A stretch of DNA of 64,000 bases from Triatoma infestans. Taxonomy: Eukaryota > Arthropoda > Insecta > Hemiptera > Reduviidae. Each line of letters starts with the position of its first letter. Position 1 is the first letter of the stretch. The DNA is taken from contig JAAEAF010000122.1 of the NCBI GenBank assembly GCA_011037195.1, forward strand, positions 124,001 to 188,000, written 5' to 3'. The translations under genes were made by a program, and so were the position numbers. This document shows, piece after piece, positions 12,645 to 22,518 of this stretch. Under the pieces are notes generated by a model, which saw only the letters and a list, made by a program, of their open reading frames with translations, searched no databases and was not told where the DNA came from.

Positions 12645-13680
12645 TTAGCTATGCCTGATCGACTATTGTAGCCAATTGTACTTTCTTTCAGATTTAGCTT
12701 ATAAAAATAAATGTTACTATGACACCTCTCATTTTTCTTCGGTTTTATGTGCCCCTGTGGTCCATGCATTGATGATTTATGATGTTTTAACGCTTGATGA
12801 TGAATTTATATTTTACAGGATGCCCAATATGGAAAGGGAACAGGCTGTTTAGCAGCGACGTACATAAATTTCCTAACATTGTCGAGTTAAAAAAAAAATG
12901 CTTGTGAAATACATAAGGGTACAAATCCCACCGTCGCAGTCACTGAAGACAAACATATGGTAGGTGTGGTACTTAAGCGCGCTCTATCTTTTGATATATT
13001 TATTTCTTGTAGCATAATTCTTCACTGATGATGGTGACATCTACAGGCGTATTTCTGCTCTAGTTGGCAACATTTTTGTCCTTGTTCACTCTAACGTTTT
13101 ATATTTTTGTAACATTGCGCTTGGAAAAATAAAAATATATACAATGAAGCTCATAAATCTTTGTGTAAAATTTTTGTAACAAAAAAAGAAATGCATGAAA
13201 ACTTTGTATACATTATAATAAGAACATTTTTGATGTAGCAGCGCACAACTCTCTTAACATCGTGTTTTATTAATTTTTGTATTTGAGTGTTGCCAGAACA
13301 GTGAATAAGATTTACTTTTTGTAAACATATCAGTTAAAGATATAAATATGATGAAGAATTTCAATATTAATGGCTCTGACTTCGGCACTTCCTCTAAACT
13401 CCAGAATAAATAAATAAATTGAAAAATTTTTTACGCTGTAATGTTAAAGAAAAATAATAAATGTTAATAAATACTTGTTATTCACTAGTTATAAACTTAA
13501 CAAGTCTTGGTGATTGCAGTACGACGAGAGATGGACCTTCAATAAACTGTAGATAAAATGTGTTGTTGATAAAACTGAGGATCTGGTCGTCTAGCGGAAG
13601 ACTTTAACATACAATTGCAAACAGACTGAGGTGAATTTTAGTCACCACCAAAATCCCATAAAGCAGATCTATCAATAAAA
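12645..13680. other. AT-rich noncoding stretch
   Basis: No gene or dispersed repeat recognised. Confidence 0.5.
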
Positions 13681-13901
13681 ACAAAAAATAACTGGGGCAA
13701 AATACTCACAAAACTTTCTCTTACTCCAGTTTTCAAAATTGTAATTGACAAATTTTATAGTTAGTGTACCAAATTTAATGAAATTTCCTAGAAAACTTCA
13801 GTAAAAGTGCACTTCCGGTTTACTTATTTTCTTGAAACTCCTAATTTAGGCCATCCATTGATTTCTAATTAATTTTGTTTAGATGGTAGAATTGTATAAT
13901 A

Positions 13902-14087
13902 AACTATGATAGCATGATAGATGATATGAACTATGATAGATTGTAACAACTAAATTTGCTCTGTGCAAGTCTATGTTATCACACAGTTTGACAAAAAGCA
14001 TCCTGATTACGAGCAACGCCCGAAACCGGTAGATGACTACAAAAAGAAGCAGGCTATCACGGAAAAAATCTCTGGAACTATGATAGC
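13902..14087 (+). mobile_element. Small hammerhead-like element, single arm, with 12-bp target duplication
   Basis: The sequence AACTATGATAGC occurs at 13902-13913 and 14076-14087, exactly flanking 162 bp that interrupt the family A consensus. The insert contains the block TTTGCTCTGTGCAAGTC, then a hammerhead-like core (13999-14035), then AAGAAGCAGGCTATCACGG. These occur in the same order in the right arm of the larger element at 21.57-21.71 kb. No coding capacity. It is non-autonomous and presumably moved by another element's enzymes. A Penelope-like or retrozyme-like unit is my inference; a SINE-like element is the alternative. Confidence 0.7.
13999..14035 (+). ncRNA. Hammerhead-ribozyme-like motif, decayed core
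   Basis: CATC then CTGATTA, GAGC...GCCC, GAAA, CCGGTA, GATG. The arrangement matches a hammerhead: stem I CATC/GATG, stem II, the GAAA box, and GTA at the cleavage position. The expected CTGATGA reads CTGATTA, changing the invariant G, so this copy is probably inactive. Confidence 0.45.
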
Positions 14088-14622
14088 ACTTTAGAGATAA
14101 ACATAACCCCAACCCTCTCCCAAAGTCCCCTTAAATGATTTTACCAGGCGAAATGTTTCAAATAAAAGTTGTAGCTCTTTACATGTGTAGTTCACATTCC
14201 TAGTTTAAAGAAAATCGTTGGAGCCGTTTTCGAGAAAATAGAATTTTTTTTCAAACTTGGAATTTCATCAACACATTTAATTTTAAATTATTTAGATAAC
14301 AGAATTATATGGTAAACTGAAAAATCAGTTTAGAGGAAAACCTAACCCCTCCTCTTCCTCAAAAGTGCCCTAAAATAAATTATTCCAAAGAATTGTTTTA
14401 AATAAAAGTTGTAGATCTTTGCATGTGTAGTTATAAATCAATTTTGAAGAAAATCGTCGGAGCCATTTTTGAGAAAATTGCAAGAAAGTGAAAAAAACCA
14501 TTCAGTAAGAGGTACTTCCAGAAGAGGCAGATGACCTATTCTCGGATCCCATGGTGATAGCTAATCGGAATATCAACTTTGAACTTTCTACGATTTTTCG
14601 TTTTTGATCTATGCTGTTCAAA

Positions 14623-14623
<1 letters not shown>

Positions 14624-14656
<33 letters not shown>
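14624..14656. repeat. (TA)n microsatellite inside family A
   Basis: A pure TA run followed by a short CG/CA-rich tract, located where other copies have short CA-rich sequence. Confidence 0.95.
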
Positions 14657-14659
<3 letters not shown>

Positions 14660-14809
14660 GCGCGCATGCACACACACAGACCCTTTTCTAAAAACCACTT
14701 TTTGAGACTTATGGGACCTCAAAACGGATATTTCCGGTAAAAACTCGATATAATCGAAAATTTGACACGATTACAATAGTTCCTCTCACTGGGGAGTAGG
14801 AGAAAGAAG

Positions 14810-15985
14810 AAAGATACTAATACAACATTCTCTCGTCCTAGAAGCATCTCCTTCCAACCGATACCACAATAATTGTTTAAATTTAGAGATCTTTGATTAA
14901 CGATATTTCTTCTATTTATTATTAATCAATGTTTGGCATTGATCTCATTCAATACTAATAAGATTCCTCATTTAATGTGAATTGTGAAGTTCATTAAGTT
15001 GACAATTTTGGCGAAAAACAATATTGTAAATTACTTGAAGTTTATTATTTTTGAAAGTGAGCGCGAAAAGAAAACATTGTTTATAAAGCTGGGGAATTAC
15101 AAGCTGCTTTACTGCTCTGACTCTGTATGAAAGTGTAATTTACTGAGAAATGTCGGCGTATCCAACCTAGTATGTTGGTTTGTTCATATACTTGTTTTAA
15201 AATGTAGGATATTATATATTGTTTAGGAAAAACAAGGTTTCTACTCTTACATAATACTTGTATGTACATATGTTTGTAATACGTGTGTATTTGTGTCTGT
15301 GTATTTTGTTTGGTGTGTTTGTGCGTACAGTTTTGCAAGACTTTAAGCTCGAAAGGAGAAAATGGTGAAGGGTTTCATAGGAGGAAGGGGAAAATACAAG
15401 TTTTATCATCAACGGAAAGAGACAATTTTAGCTTGTTGTACTTTAATTTCCCAAGAGTGGAGAAGGGAATAGCTTGCTAGTCCTGTGAGGAGGAAAAGGT
15501 TATGTTGTAGCAGCAGCCCAAAGCTTGTAGTGAAATACACATACTCGTACACACAAAGTGGGGAAGTCATGGAGAGAGAGGAAGACTTTAAACTGTGTCT
15601 GGCGAGCAAAAGGAAACATCGAGAGGGAACGAGAGAGAGAAAAAGGCATTTGCTTCTGGCAAATCAGTTTTTCTCTTAAAGAGAATATGTATAAGACGCG
15701 GGAATGTATCTCATAGAGAGAAACGTGAGTGTGTGTTTGACGGGAGTGAGTAGTATGTCCTGTGCCATATGGACCTTCATCGTATTATTGCCAACATACG
15801 TATACATACACGCTTATACACCCACGCATACATACACATACACCCATATCATGTTGGTTGTATGTTTGGTATTACACTTGTTTGTCAAGGTCTGTGTCGT
15901 CGTGTCGCCCCGTAATACATCTCCACCATCCAAGTCCTCATATTTCACTCACACTCCTTCAGATCATTCTCTCGCTCACTCTCTT
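14810..15985. other. Noncoding stretch with CA/TA-rich patches
   Basis: No recognisable gene. ORFs overlapping 15704-16081 encode mostly translated microsatellite. GA-rich sequence lies at 15570-15640. Confidence 0.5.
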
Positions 15986-15988
15986 TCC

Positions 15989-15989
<1 letters not shown>

Positions 15990-16029
<40 letters not shown>
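15990..16029. repeat. (CA)n microsatellite
   Basis: An uninterrupted CA run of about 19 units. Confidence 0.95.
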
Positions 16030-16031
<2 letters not shown>

Positions 16032-16680
16032 AGGGGTACATAAGTAGTGGGGAGGGGAGTGTACAGCATCTTTTTAAGTAATGAGGTTTTTCTTTTTTTC
16101 TTTTTTTTTTCCTTTTTCACTTTTTACTTCTCTTCTTCTGTTTTTTTTTTTTTTTTTACTTCATCTTCCAAGCAGCCAGCAGCTCTCTTTTACATTGCAC
16201 ACTTTACTTCCAGGTCTCCTTTCTTCATTTCTTCATTCTTCAACATCTCTGTTTCCTCTTTCACTACTTACTCATCTTCTTATCTACTTTCTCTCTCTAG
16301 TTCCCATCCTCCGTCTTCTCTAACACAGTTATCAGTCTGTCTCACTGTTATGCTTCGTTGACTTTCAATTATAAAATGTCCCCAGCAAACGACACACCAA
16401 AAAAAAAAAGAAAAAATGTATATCTCCCTTTCCTTAACCCTATCTTTGTTCCAGTTTTATCTTTCACTTCTACTCTGCTCCTACCGCTACAACATGTTCC
16501 TCGTACAGCAGAAAAAACTTGAAAAGAAATTGAATTAAAAAAAAAAAAAAAGAAGAAAAATAATGATATAAAATAAGGTATAGGATTATATCTGAATTAA
16601 GAAAAATAATTATCTTCCTCTAGCTAGACATACAGTCTAAATACTCAGTGCTAATCTTCTTAAACATTATTTTATTCTAG
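16030..16680. other. Pyrimidine-rich low-complexity stretch
   Basis: Strongly T/C-rich from about 16085 to 16330, which creates spurious long F/S/L-rich ORFs. A-rich tracts follow near 16400-16560. No gene. Confidence 0.6.
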
Positions 16681-16685
16681 CCTTT

Positions 16686-16970
16686 CGGCTTTCTCTACTT
16701 CCAAGAGAGTAAGTAATGCGATCGTGCCAACATTGAGAAATTGAGTTTTCACAGAAAATCTAGTTTCTTGAGTACGAAAAATAAGTTTGTGCGCGTGTGT
16801 GTGAACAACATATTTAAAACCAACAAAATCGCAGAAACTCAAACTTTATATTCCATTTAGGTACTACCTACCTAAATTACTTTGTAATTAGGTATTTAGG
16901 TCTGACACGAAGGTTTAGGGTAAAATCCATCAACAGAAGTGCGACTTTACCGATTTTTCGATTGCCACGT
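16686..16970 (+). repeat. Family A fragment, hairpin end
   Basis: Contains AAGAGAGTAAGTAATGCGATCG, TTGAGTTTTCACAGAAAAT, a short GTGTGTG run and TATTCCATTTAGGTA. It ends near the first unit core AGAAGTGCGACTTTACCGA. Confidence 0.75.
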
Positions 16971-16974
16971 CAAC

Positions 16975-17285
16975 ATAATGTATGGTTCTATTAACCGAAC
17001 AAATTCCTAGGACTTGCGACTGACTCACCATGACACACTAAAATCGACCAAGTTCACGTAAAAGTAATCCCAGTTTATTGTTTCATCTGTGATGGATGCC
17101 AGAAATATAAAAATATTTTTTATTTGAAATTATCAAAATTATGAAGAAAATGTAACATTCGCTGCCAAAAGAGACTATTCAGGTAGAAGGCCCACCATTG
17201 TCTTTAGAGTTCATAGAACTCGGTTAGCATTGTCTACCCCTTCTCACAGGGGAAGATTTGTACCAACAAGAGAAGGAATAATTTC
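16975..17285. other. Noncoding stretch
   Basis: Nothing recognised. Confidence 0.4.
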
Positions 17286-17555
17286 AGGACAGTCTATATT
17301 CTGCTTTCAAAGAAGAACAGGCTGAATTAGACATTCTACCAGTAAACATCAGTGCCAGTTATAAGTTAAAACATAGCTAGTGTCAGGATATTAATAAGCA
17401 TATTATTGTGATATTGAGAAGTACTTAAATTCACTCAGAGAATATATCTATTTTAAAAACAGTGTGATCTCTTGATTATTTCTTAATACTTCTATCTCTA
17501 TTTTAAACCTACACACAAGCCCTTTACTAAACCGCTCACACCACAAGCTACTACT
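17286..17555. repeat. Dispersed repeat C, copy 1
   Basis: About 270 bp alignable by eye with 30728-31000. Shared blocks are GGACAGTCT, TTAAAACATAGCTAGT, ATATTAATAAGCATATTA and a nearly identical 3' block beginning ACACACAAGCCCTTTACTAA. No coding sequence; class unknown. Confidence 0.75.
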
Positions 17556-17559
17556 ACAA

Positions 17560-18135
17560 ACTACTGCAACACATCTACGCAAAATAACATTTCACATCCA
17601 AACTCGCCTTCTGAAACTTCTCTCCATTCTATCCCAATCCACTCTGCCGCGAAATAGCCACCTACGATCCCTACATAGATTATGGTCATACAAGACTGAA
17701 GCACATCCTCTCTTAATATTTTCCTTAGGCTGCAGATTTTCCCCTCTTTTTTCCTGCATATTTTTCCTTATCCTTTTCCCAAACATTACTATATAAACAT
17801 ATAAACACATGTAGGAAGACTATAACGTTGATAAACATTCTTTTATACTTTTATTATTAAATTTTTATTGTAAATGTTTATTGAAAAATCAGAATTCCAT
17901 TACATCTGAAATATTAGTACAATTTAGACAATATGTGGCGCATAAAACTGTAAACAGTTTACTAATCTAACATACATGAAAAATCTACTAGTTTTATTGT
18001 GACTGAACCTCAACAACCATTTTACTATATCAAATACAGTAGTCATAACGAATATCAAACATTTATTGTATATATTTACTTATGTGTATATTGGTAATAA
18101 AACTTCTGCTTATATTGTTAATAAATTTTAATATG
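17560..18135. other. AT-rich noncoding stretch
   Basis: No recognised gene or repeat. Confidence 0.45.
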
Positions 18136-18139
18136 GATT

Positions 18140-18335
18140 AGAAGTATCGCTAGAATGCCAAATTTGAAGAAAATCCGGAAGTGCGACTTTACTGAAGGTT
18201 TTCAAGATTATTGAAGTTTTTTTGTAAACAACTTTAACGACTTTCTTTAAACTTAGAATACTAAGTGCACAGATATAAATCTAACTTCTGTTTGAAACAT
18301 TTTTCTGAAAAAATTATTTACAGATATCTGGAATT
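18140..18335 (+). repeat. Family A fragment, one internal unit
   Basis: CCGGAAGTGCGACTTTACTG, a GACTTTCTTTAAACTTAG box and TGTTTGAAACATTTTTCTG identify one internal unit. Confidence 0.75.
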
Positions 18336-18425
18336 TGTGGCGTTAATGGGATTGGTTGAATGTTGATGCTGAACTCTTCTGCCATATAATACAATCACTT
18401 CTCTACTCTTCACTTTCTTTTATAC

Positions 18426-18427
<2 letters not shown>

Positions 18428-18460
<33 letters not shown>
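18428..18460. repeat. (AT)n microsatellite
   Basis: A pure AT run directly preceding the LINE 3' fragment. Confidence 0.95.
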
Positions 18461-18463
<3 letters not shown>

Positions 18464-18912
18464 GTCTGGGCTAAGATGTTCCCCCCCATTTTTCTCGGTA
18501 ATTATTGATGATGGAAAAAAAATTCAAATCATTTCTCCCTATACGGGTTTCCTCAAGGGGCATTGCCGACTTAGAGGACATCTGGTGAAGCTGCGTTTGG
18601 AAAGTGACAGCTCATGCAGTTTCTGTGGGAAGTTGGAGGAAACTCTAACAGACTGCGAGGCTGCCACTCAGAGAAGATTCAAGAACCTGGGTAGCTACCA
18701 GGTGGAGGAGGATGATATACCCTCTCTAGAGCCTGTAGGGTATTGGGATTCCTCAGGGATCTTAACCTGATGGAGGTTTTGTAGAAAGAATGTTCAGCTA
18801 GAACATCTGCTCGAGTGCTGTGGGTAATAACCTGTGGCTGCTGGTGGCATAGCACAATAGATCGAAAGGTCGCAGTGCAATGGATCCCCTTCAAAAAAAA
18901 ACAAAAAAAAAA
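18461..18912 (+). mobile_element. 5'-truncated non-LTR retrotransposon end with A-rich tail
   Basis: The frame at 18550-18705 reads KGHCRLRGHLVKLRLE, then CSFCGK-LEETL and AATQRRFKNLG. This is the C-terminal GHC...CxxC...RRRFxxLG region found after the reverse transcriptase/RNase H part of I- and R1-like LINEs. A frameshift near 18738 moves the reading to LGFLRDLNLMEVL, which is followed by a stop and a 3' UTR. The tail at about 18893-18912 is nearly pure A. Only the extreme 3' end was inserted, as is typical of target-primed reverse transcription. The block lost between EETL and CEA, plus the frameshift, shows it is dead. It is visibly richer in G+C than its surroundings. Confidence 0.75.
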
Positions 18913-18914
18913 CA

Positions 18915-19360
18915 CTAGCAGACTGAAATAACACTTTAGAGAACAACCCACTATCCCCCTCACCTAAATGCATTTTCCCAGAGAAATATTTCAAACAAAA
19001 ATTGTAGATCTTTGTAAGTGTAGTTGATATATCAAGTTTAAAGAAAATCGTTGGAGCCATTTTCAGTAAAGTGGTACTTCCGGTCGAGGAATTTGGACCG
19101 CCGGCCTACTGTCGGATCCCATGGTGATATCCAAACGGAATATCAAGTTTGAACTTTCAGCGATTTTTTCGTTTTTGAGCTATGCTGTTCACATACATAC
19201 ATACATACACACATACATATATACATACATACATACATACACACACACATCATTTGCTAAAAACCACTTTTTTGGACTCAGCGGACCTCAAAACGGATAT
19301 TTCGGGTGAAAACTCGATATCGAAAATTTGGCACGGTTACTAGGAGTAAGAGTAAGTAAA
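18915..19360 (-). repeat. Family A copy, hairpin-end half
   Basis: Carries AAAGTGGTACTTCCGG, GATCCCATGGTGATATCC, GCTATGCTGTTCACATACAT, AAAACGGATATTTCGGGTG and AAAACTCGATATCGAAAA, then a reduced hairpin TTACTAGGAGTAAGAGTAAG and a short A run. Very similar to 24610-24870, so it is a relatively young copy. An expanded (CATA)n tract lies at about 19191-19250. Confidence 0.85.
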
Positions 19361-19530
19361 AAACAGTTACAGGTAAACGTATAAGAGTCCGTCGGAAGGG
19401 CAAAAACAAAAATGCAAGATGAATGTTTATACAAATGCTCTCTTGTTTACTGTTTTAATCCCATAAATTGTAAGCAATGCCTTGTTTTTAAAATACTTTC
19501 AGTAAACTTCCATTCGTTCCGGCAAGATGA

Positions 19531-19728
19531 ACCGTCCATATTCGACAAACGAAAAAACTGATATGTACGGCATTTTTGTTGAATGCGTCGTCAAGCTCAA
19601 ACAGCTGCAAGAGTTTACCAGGAGAGATATCCCGAACTAAGACACCCAAGCCGGGAAAACGATTGCTCGTATTGCTGCAACGTTCCGCTTGTTTGGCAGT
19701 GTCATTCGCCAAGGGCCAAGAAGAGGGT
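19531..19728 (+). pseudogene. Broken DUF4817 helix-turn-helix domain of a transposon protein
   Basis: Three frame segments together cover a domain typical of insect mobile-element proteins, usually upstream of a DDE-type transposase. From ATG at 19531 the first segment reads MNRPYSTNEKTDMYGIFVEC. After a frameshift near 19590 comes RQAQTAARVYQERYPELRHPSR. After another near 19660 comes TIARIAATFRLFGSVIR then QGPRRG. The A-x-x-x-Y-x-ERYP-x-x-x-HPSR core and the terminal G-S-V/I are the recognised family features. At least two frameshifts make it a pseudogene. No catalytic domain follows before the AT-rich DNA at 19800. Confidence 0.7.
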
Positions 19729-19739
19729 TAGGAATGTCG

Positions 19740-20200
19740 TAATTTCGATTCTGAGCTTGATCTACTACTGCACTGTTTTACACATTCCTATAAATAGCAT
19801 AGTTTTCCATATAAATTTATTATTTAACAGTAGATAAGGGAAATTGGAAAAATATATAAAATAAAGATAAAAAAGAAAAGAATTTTTCCTTTGAATTATA
19901 TTTTCTTTTAAAGAAAATCTTCTTTATTATACTTTATTTTATTTTATTTTTTGTACACTTTTTTTTTTTGGCACGTACAATTGTTCAAATCACGTATACA
20001 GTGTTTACATAAAGAGGCAAATAATTCGCGTTGGCAGCAAAGCGAATAGAGGAGGCACATCAAATAAAAGGCAACTAAAGATTTCTTCATCACTGCCTCT
20101 TTGTTATTCCCCAAAATATAAATCAGAGAAAGCTTGCACACCGCCATATTTGTTGTATTTTATTATTTATTCCTTTTATTATTATTATTATTTTAAACAA
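19740..20200. other. AT-rich noncoding stretch
   Basis: No further part of the transposon protein is recognised. A/T homopolymers dominate. Confidence 0.45.
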
Positions 20201-20206
20201 GACTTT

Positions 20207-20660
20207 TTTTTTTACTTTCTCTTACCACTGTAAGAGATTTTCTGTATTACTTAATTACGAAAAGAAAATTAGAGAAAGTAACAAAAGAAAAAATTCTCGT
20301 GTGAGTGTAACATTCTGGCATTTTGCTGAATTTACTTCAGTTTTCTACCATTTTATCCATAAAAACACCGACGGATTTCATTGAGTATGTTACACTAACT
20401 ATGAATACAGAGACCTATCACTTTTATTGGTATTTTTTTCCTCGAGAAAGTTCATTAAAGAAGTTTTGGAGGAGGGGGAGTGCATGGTTTTCCTCAACAA
20501 AGTCATTTTATTAAATTTAGATTTTCCCGTTGGTATACAACTGAAACAAATATACATTTATTAAAAATTATAAGGTTGAAGAAAATTTGTGAATTACAGT
20601 TCTGGAAACTGCAGTAAGAGAGAGTCGTGTGAGTGTTTCACTATTTTCAACTTTTACTCA
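20207..20660 (+). repeat. Family A pieces, rearranged
   Basis: Begins with a short hairpin CTCTTAC/GTAAGAG in TTTTTTACTTTCTCTTACCA. An internal-unit part follows (TTACTTCAGTTTTCTACC, ACCGACGGATTTCATTGAG). It closes with the terminal block GTAAGAGAGAGTCGTGTGAG at about 20613. An extra CTCGTGTGAGTGTAAC block near 20297 suggests two joined fragments. Confidence 0.7.
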
Positions 20661-20664
20661 TTTT

Positions 20665-21165
20665 TGTTCACTGAGTTATATTTTCTTTCATTTTAAAAAA
20701 AACATAAATGTATTCATACCAACATGCTTATAAATCAATCACTATCATATACATGGGGGCGATAGATGTAACCGACAAATTGGAACTAACTTAAAGTAAA
20801 TTTTCTACGACGATATAGTTCAAGTTTAAAGAAACCAGTTAAATCTCGAAAATCGCAGAAAAAGTAGAAAAACAAATCGTTGATAGCATTGACTCGTGCT
20901 AACCCACACTCGTGCTTCAGGTTTCACCTACCCTTGCATTATATTAAGTGCATTTTTTTACATAAACTAGCTCATTTTGATGTTATGTGCAGTCGCATTT
21001 CATATTCTGCATTTAATTTGTTTCTATATGTTGTTTTTGTTGCCTCATACGAAAAATTTTTCGCTTACGTAAGTTTCTCCGAATGCCATTAAAATAGTTA
21101 TAGCTGTGTGAGAAACTTCTGGGTATTCTGCATGAATAAAAGTATCTTTATATATTTCTAGTTAA
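20665..21165. other. AT-rich noncoding stretch
   Basis: Only weak family A resemblance near 20820-20880. The ORF at 20880-21092 has no known domain. Confidence 0.4.
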
Positions 21166-21204
21166 TAAACACTAGTCAACTAGTGTGAGTGATTTATAAT
21201 TTTT

Positions 21205-21260
21205 ATTTTGACTCGCGGAACCCCGGAGTTCCGCGGAACACAGTTGCAAGACCACTAGTA
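21205..21260 (-). mobile_element. Possible hAT-type transposon terminus
   Basis: Read on the minus strand, GTGGTCTTGCAACTGTGTTC is followed by a 12-bp palindrome, GTTCCGCGGAAC, then a repeat of GGTTCCGCGAG. This resembles the CAGTGGTTCTCAAACTG-type ends of hAT elements, which are often followed by paired TTCCGCGGAA motifs. The outermost CA is changed to TA and I cannot find the other end, so it is a fragment at best. Confidence 0.4.
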
Positions 21261-21456
21261 TAGACGATAGTTATATATAATATACTTAAATGGCATTTTA
21301 AAGAAAGGCAAAATCTCAACCCTCACCCTTCCCTCAGAACACCACAACAATGAATTTTCTCGGAAAAATATCTTAAAATAAAAGTGAAATATATGTAAAC
21401 ACCCTTTAAAGAAAATATCAGAGACATATTCCGTGATAGCCTGCTTATTTTTGTTT

Positions 21457-21494
21457 CATCGACCGGTTTCGGGCGTCCGCCCATCATCAGGATG
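21457..21494 (-). ncRNA. Hammerhead-ribozyme-like motif with intact core
   Basis: On the minus strand: CATC, CTGATGA, T, GGGC-GGAC-GCCC, GAAA, CCGGTC, GATG. CTGATGA and GAAA are the two invariant hammerhead boxes. CATC/GATG form stem I, GGGC/GCCC form stem II, and GTC sits at the cleavage position. Two departures from the textbook fold: an extra T before stem II, and stem III is the self-complementary ACCGGT with no loop, so it could pair only in a dimer. Activity is untested. Confidence 0.5.
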
Positions 21495-21624
21495 TTTTTT
21501 CAAATAGTGTAATAACAGACTTGCACAGACCAAATACAGTTGAGTGTAATGTATATATATACGTTGAGTATATCAACTGTATTTGCTCTGTGCAAGTCCA
21601 TGTTATTACTCTATTTGAGAAAAA

Positions 21625-21662
21625 CATGTCGAAACATGGCGAACGCCCAAAACCGGTTGATG
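21625..21662 (+). ncRNA. Hammerhead-like motif of the right arm, decayed
   Basis: Retains GGCG/CGCCC-like stem II sequence, AAAACCGGTT and GATG, but the CTGATGA box has become unrecognisable. It is the inverted, diverged partner of 21457-21494. Confidence 0.4.
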
Positions 21663-21814
21663 ACCACAAAAAGAAGCCGGAAAATGTTTCTGATGCTTTC
21701 CAGCTCTGCGGAACCGACCACAACATTTAAAGAAAATATGTGAGAAAATTGCAGCAAATAACCTGCAAAAATCTATTCAGTAAAGTGGCATTTCCGGATG
21801 TTCGATTTTCACCA

Positions 21815-21934
<120 letters not shown>

Positions 21935-21939
21935 ACTAA

Positions 21940-22515
21940 ATCATACATTGAAAACACAATTTCCAAATATCTGATACGAAGCAATACTTTATTTTAAAGA
22001 AACTTTACATAATGACATCGACTAGTTGCTACTGCCTATTAAATAGAATTTGATGTTTAGTATCGATCTCTATTCCGAACATTTCCAATATTACTAAATA
22101 GTAATATGGTTATTCCTAGAAATTAATTACTAATATGACACTCTGAAAAATGCATATTTAAACAGTTTCATGAACAACTTTACCTGGAAAATTGTATTGA
22201 AAATTTTATATTTTGCAATATTATACAAGACGCTTCTATATACTGTTGGCCTGTACTTGATATTACTAAATTATGCTTGTTTGTGAAATAGTTTGCAATA
22301 AACAATGGACATCTAAAACACCTAATCTGGTATGAAGCAAACATTTAACCGAATTTCTCTTACTGCAATAAATACAACTATGATGGAACTAATGACTTCC
22401 ATGATGGAAGCAAGACGCAAAGGGGTCAAGGAGCAGGTAGCGACAAAAGACAAAAGAGGTAGTCGCGAAGACTATATTGTAGAGGAACCTATTGGAATGT
22501 GGCGAAGTTTGTATA
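21940..22515. other. AT-rich noncoding stretch
   Basis: The ORF at 22332-22520 (62 aa, hydrophilic) has no recognised domain. Confidence 0.4.
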
Positions 22516-22518
22516 AAT

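Larger units (their letters stand above)
13690..14805 (-). repeat. Family A copy, complete, carrying a nested insertion
   Basis: Runs from the CTGGGGCAAAATACTCACA end to the terminal hairpin region near 14779-14805 (TTCCTCTCACT...AGTAGGAGAAAGAA). It contains all three internal units. After removing the 162-bp insertion and one 12-bp duplication copy, its length is about 940 bp, close to the 951 bp of the reference copy. A (TA)n run replaces part of the CA-rich spot. Retaining both ends helps define the element's limits. Confidence 0.85.
21405..21739. mobile_element. Foldback hammerhead-like element with 14-bp target duplication
   Basis: The 14-bp TTTAAAGAAAATAT is at 21405-21418 and 21726-21739, flanking 307 bp. 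The insert consists of two inverted arms of about 125-140 bp (21420-21543 and 21573-21712) around a 29-bp TA-rich centre. The 26 bp nearest the centre pair with a single mismatch (21518-21543 with 21573-21598). Each arm matches the single-arm element at 13914-14075. No coding capacity. Inverted or tandem terminal repeats and variable-length target duplications fit Penelope-like retroelements, but no reverse transcriptase or GIY-YIG domain is seen, so class assignment is inference. Confidence 0.75.

Noticed and set aside
13690..14805. Family A as a Helitron
   Set aside because: A terminal hairpin and TC-like start are suggestive, but no CTRR follows the hairpin and no A-T insertion site could be shown. 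Left unclassified.
15704..16361. ORFs of 80-125 aa across the CA and T-rich tracts
   Set aside because: The proteins are translated microsatellite (TH repeats) and F/S/L runs from pyrimidine-rich DNA, and overlapping frames are equally open.
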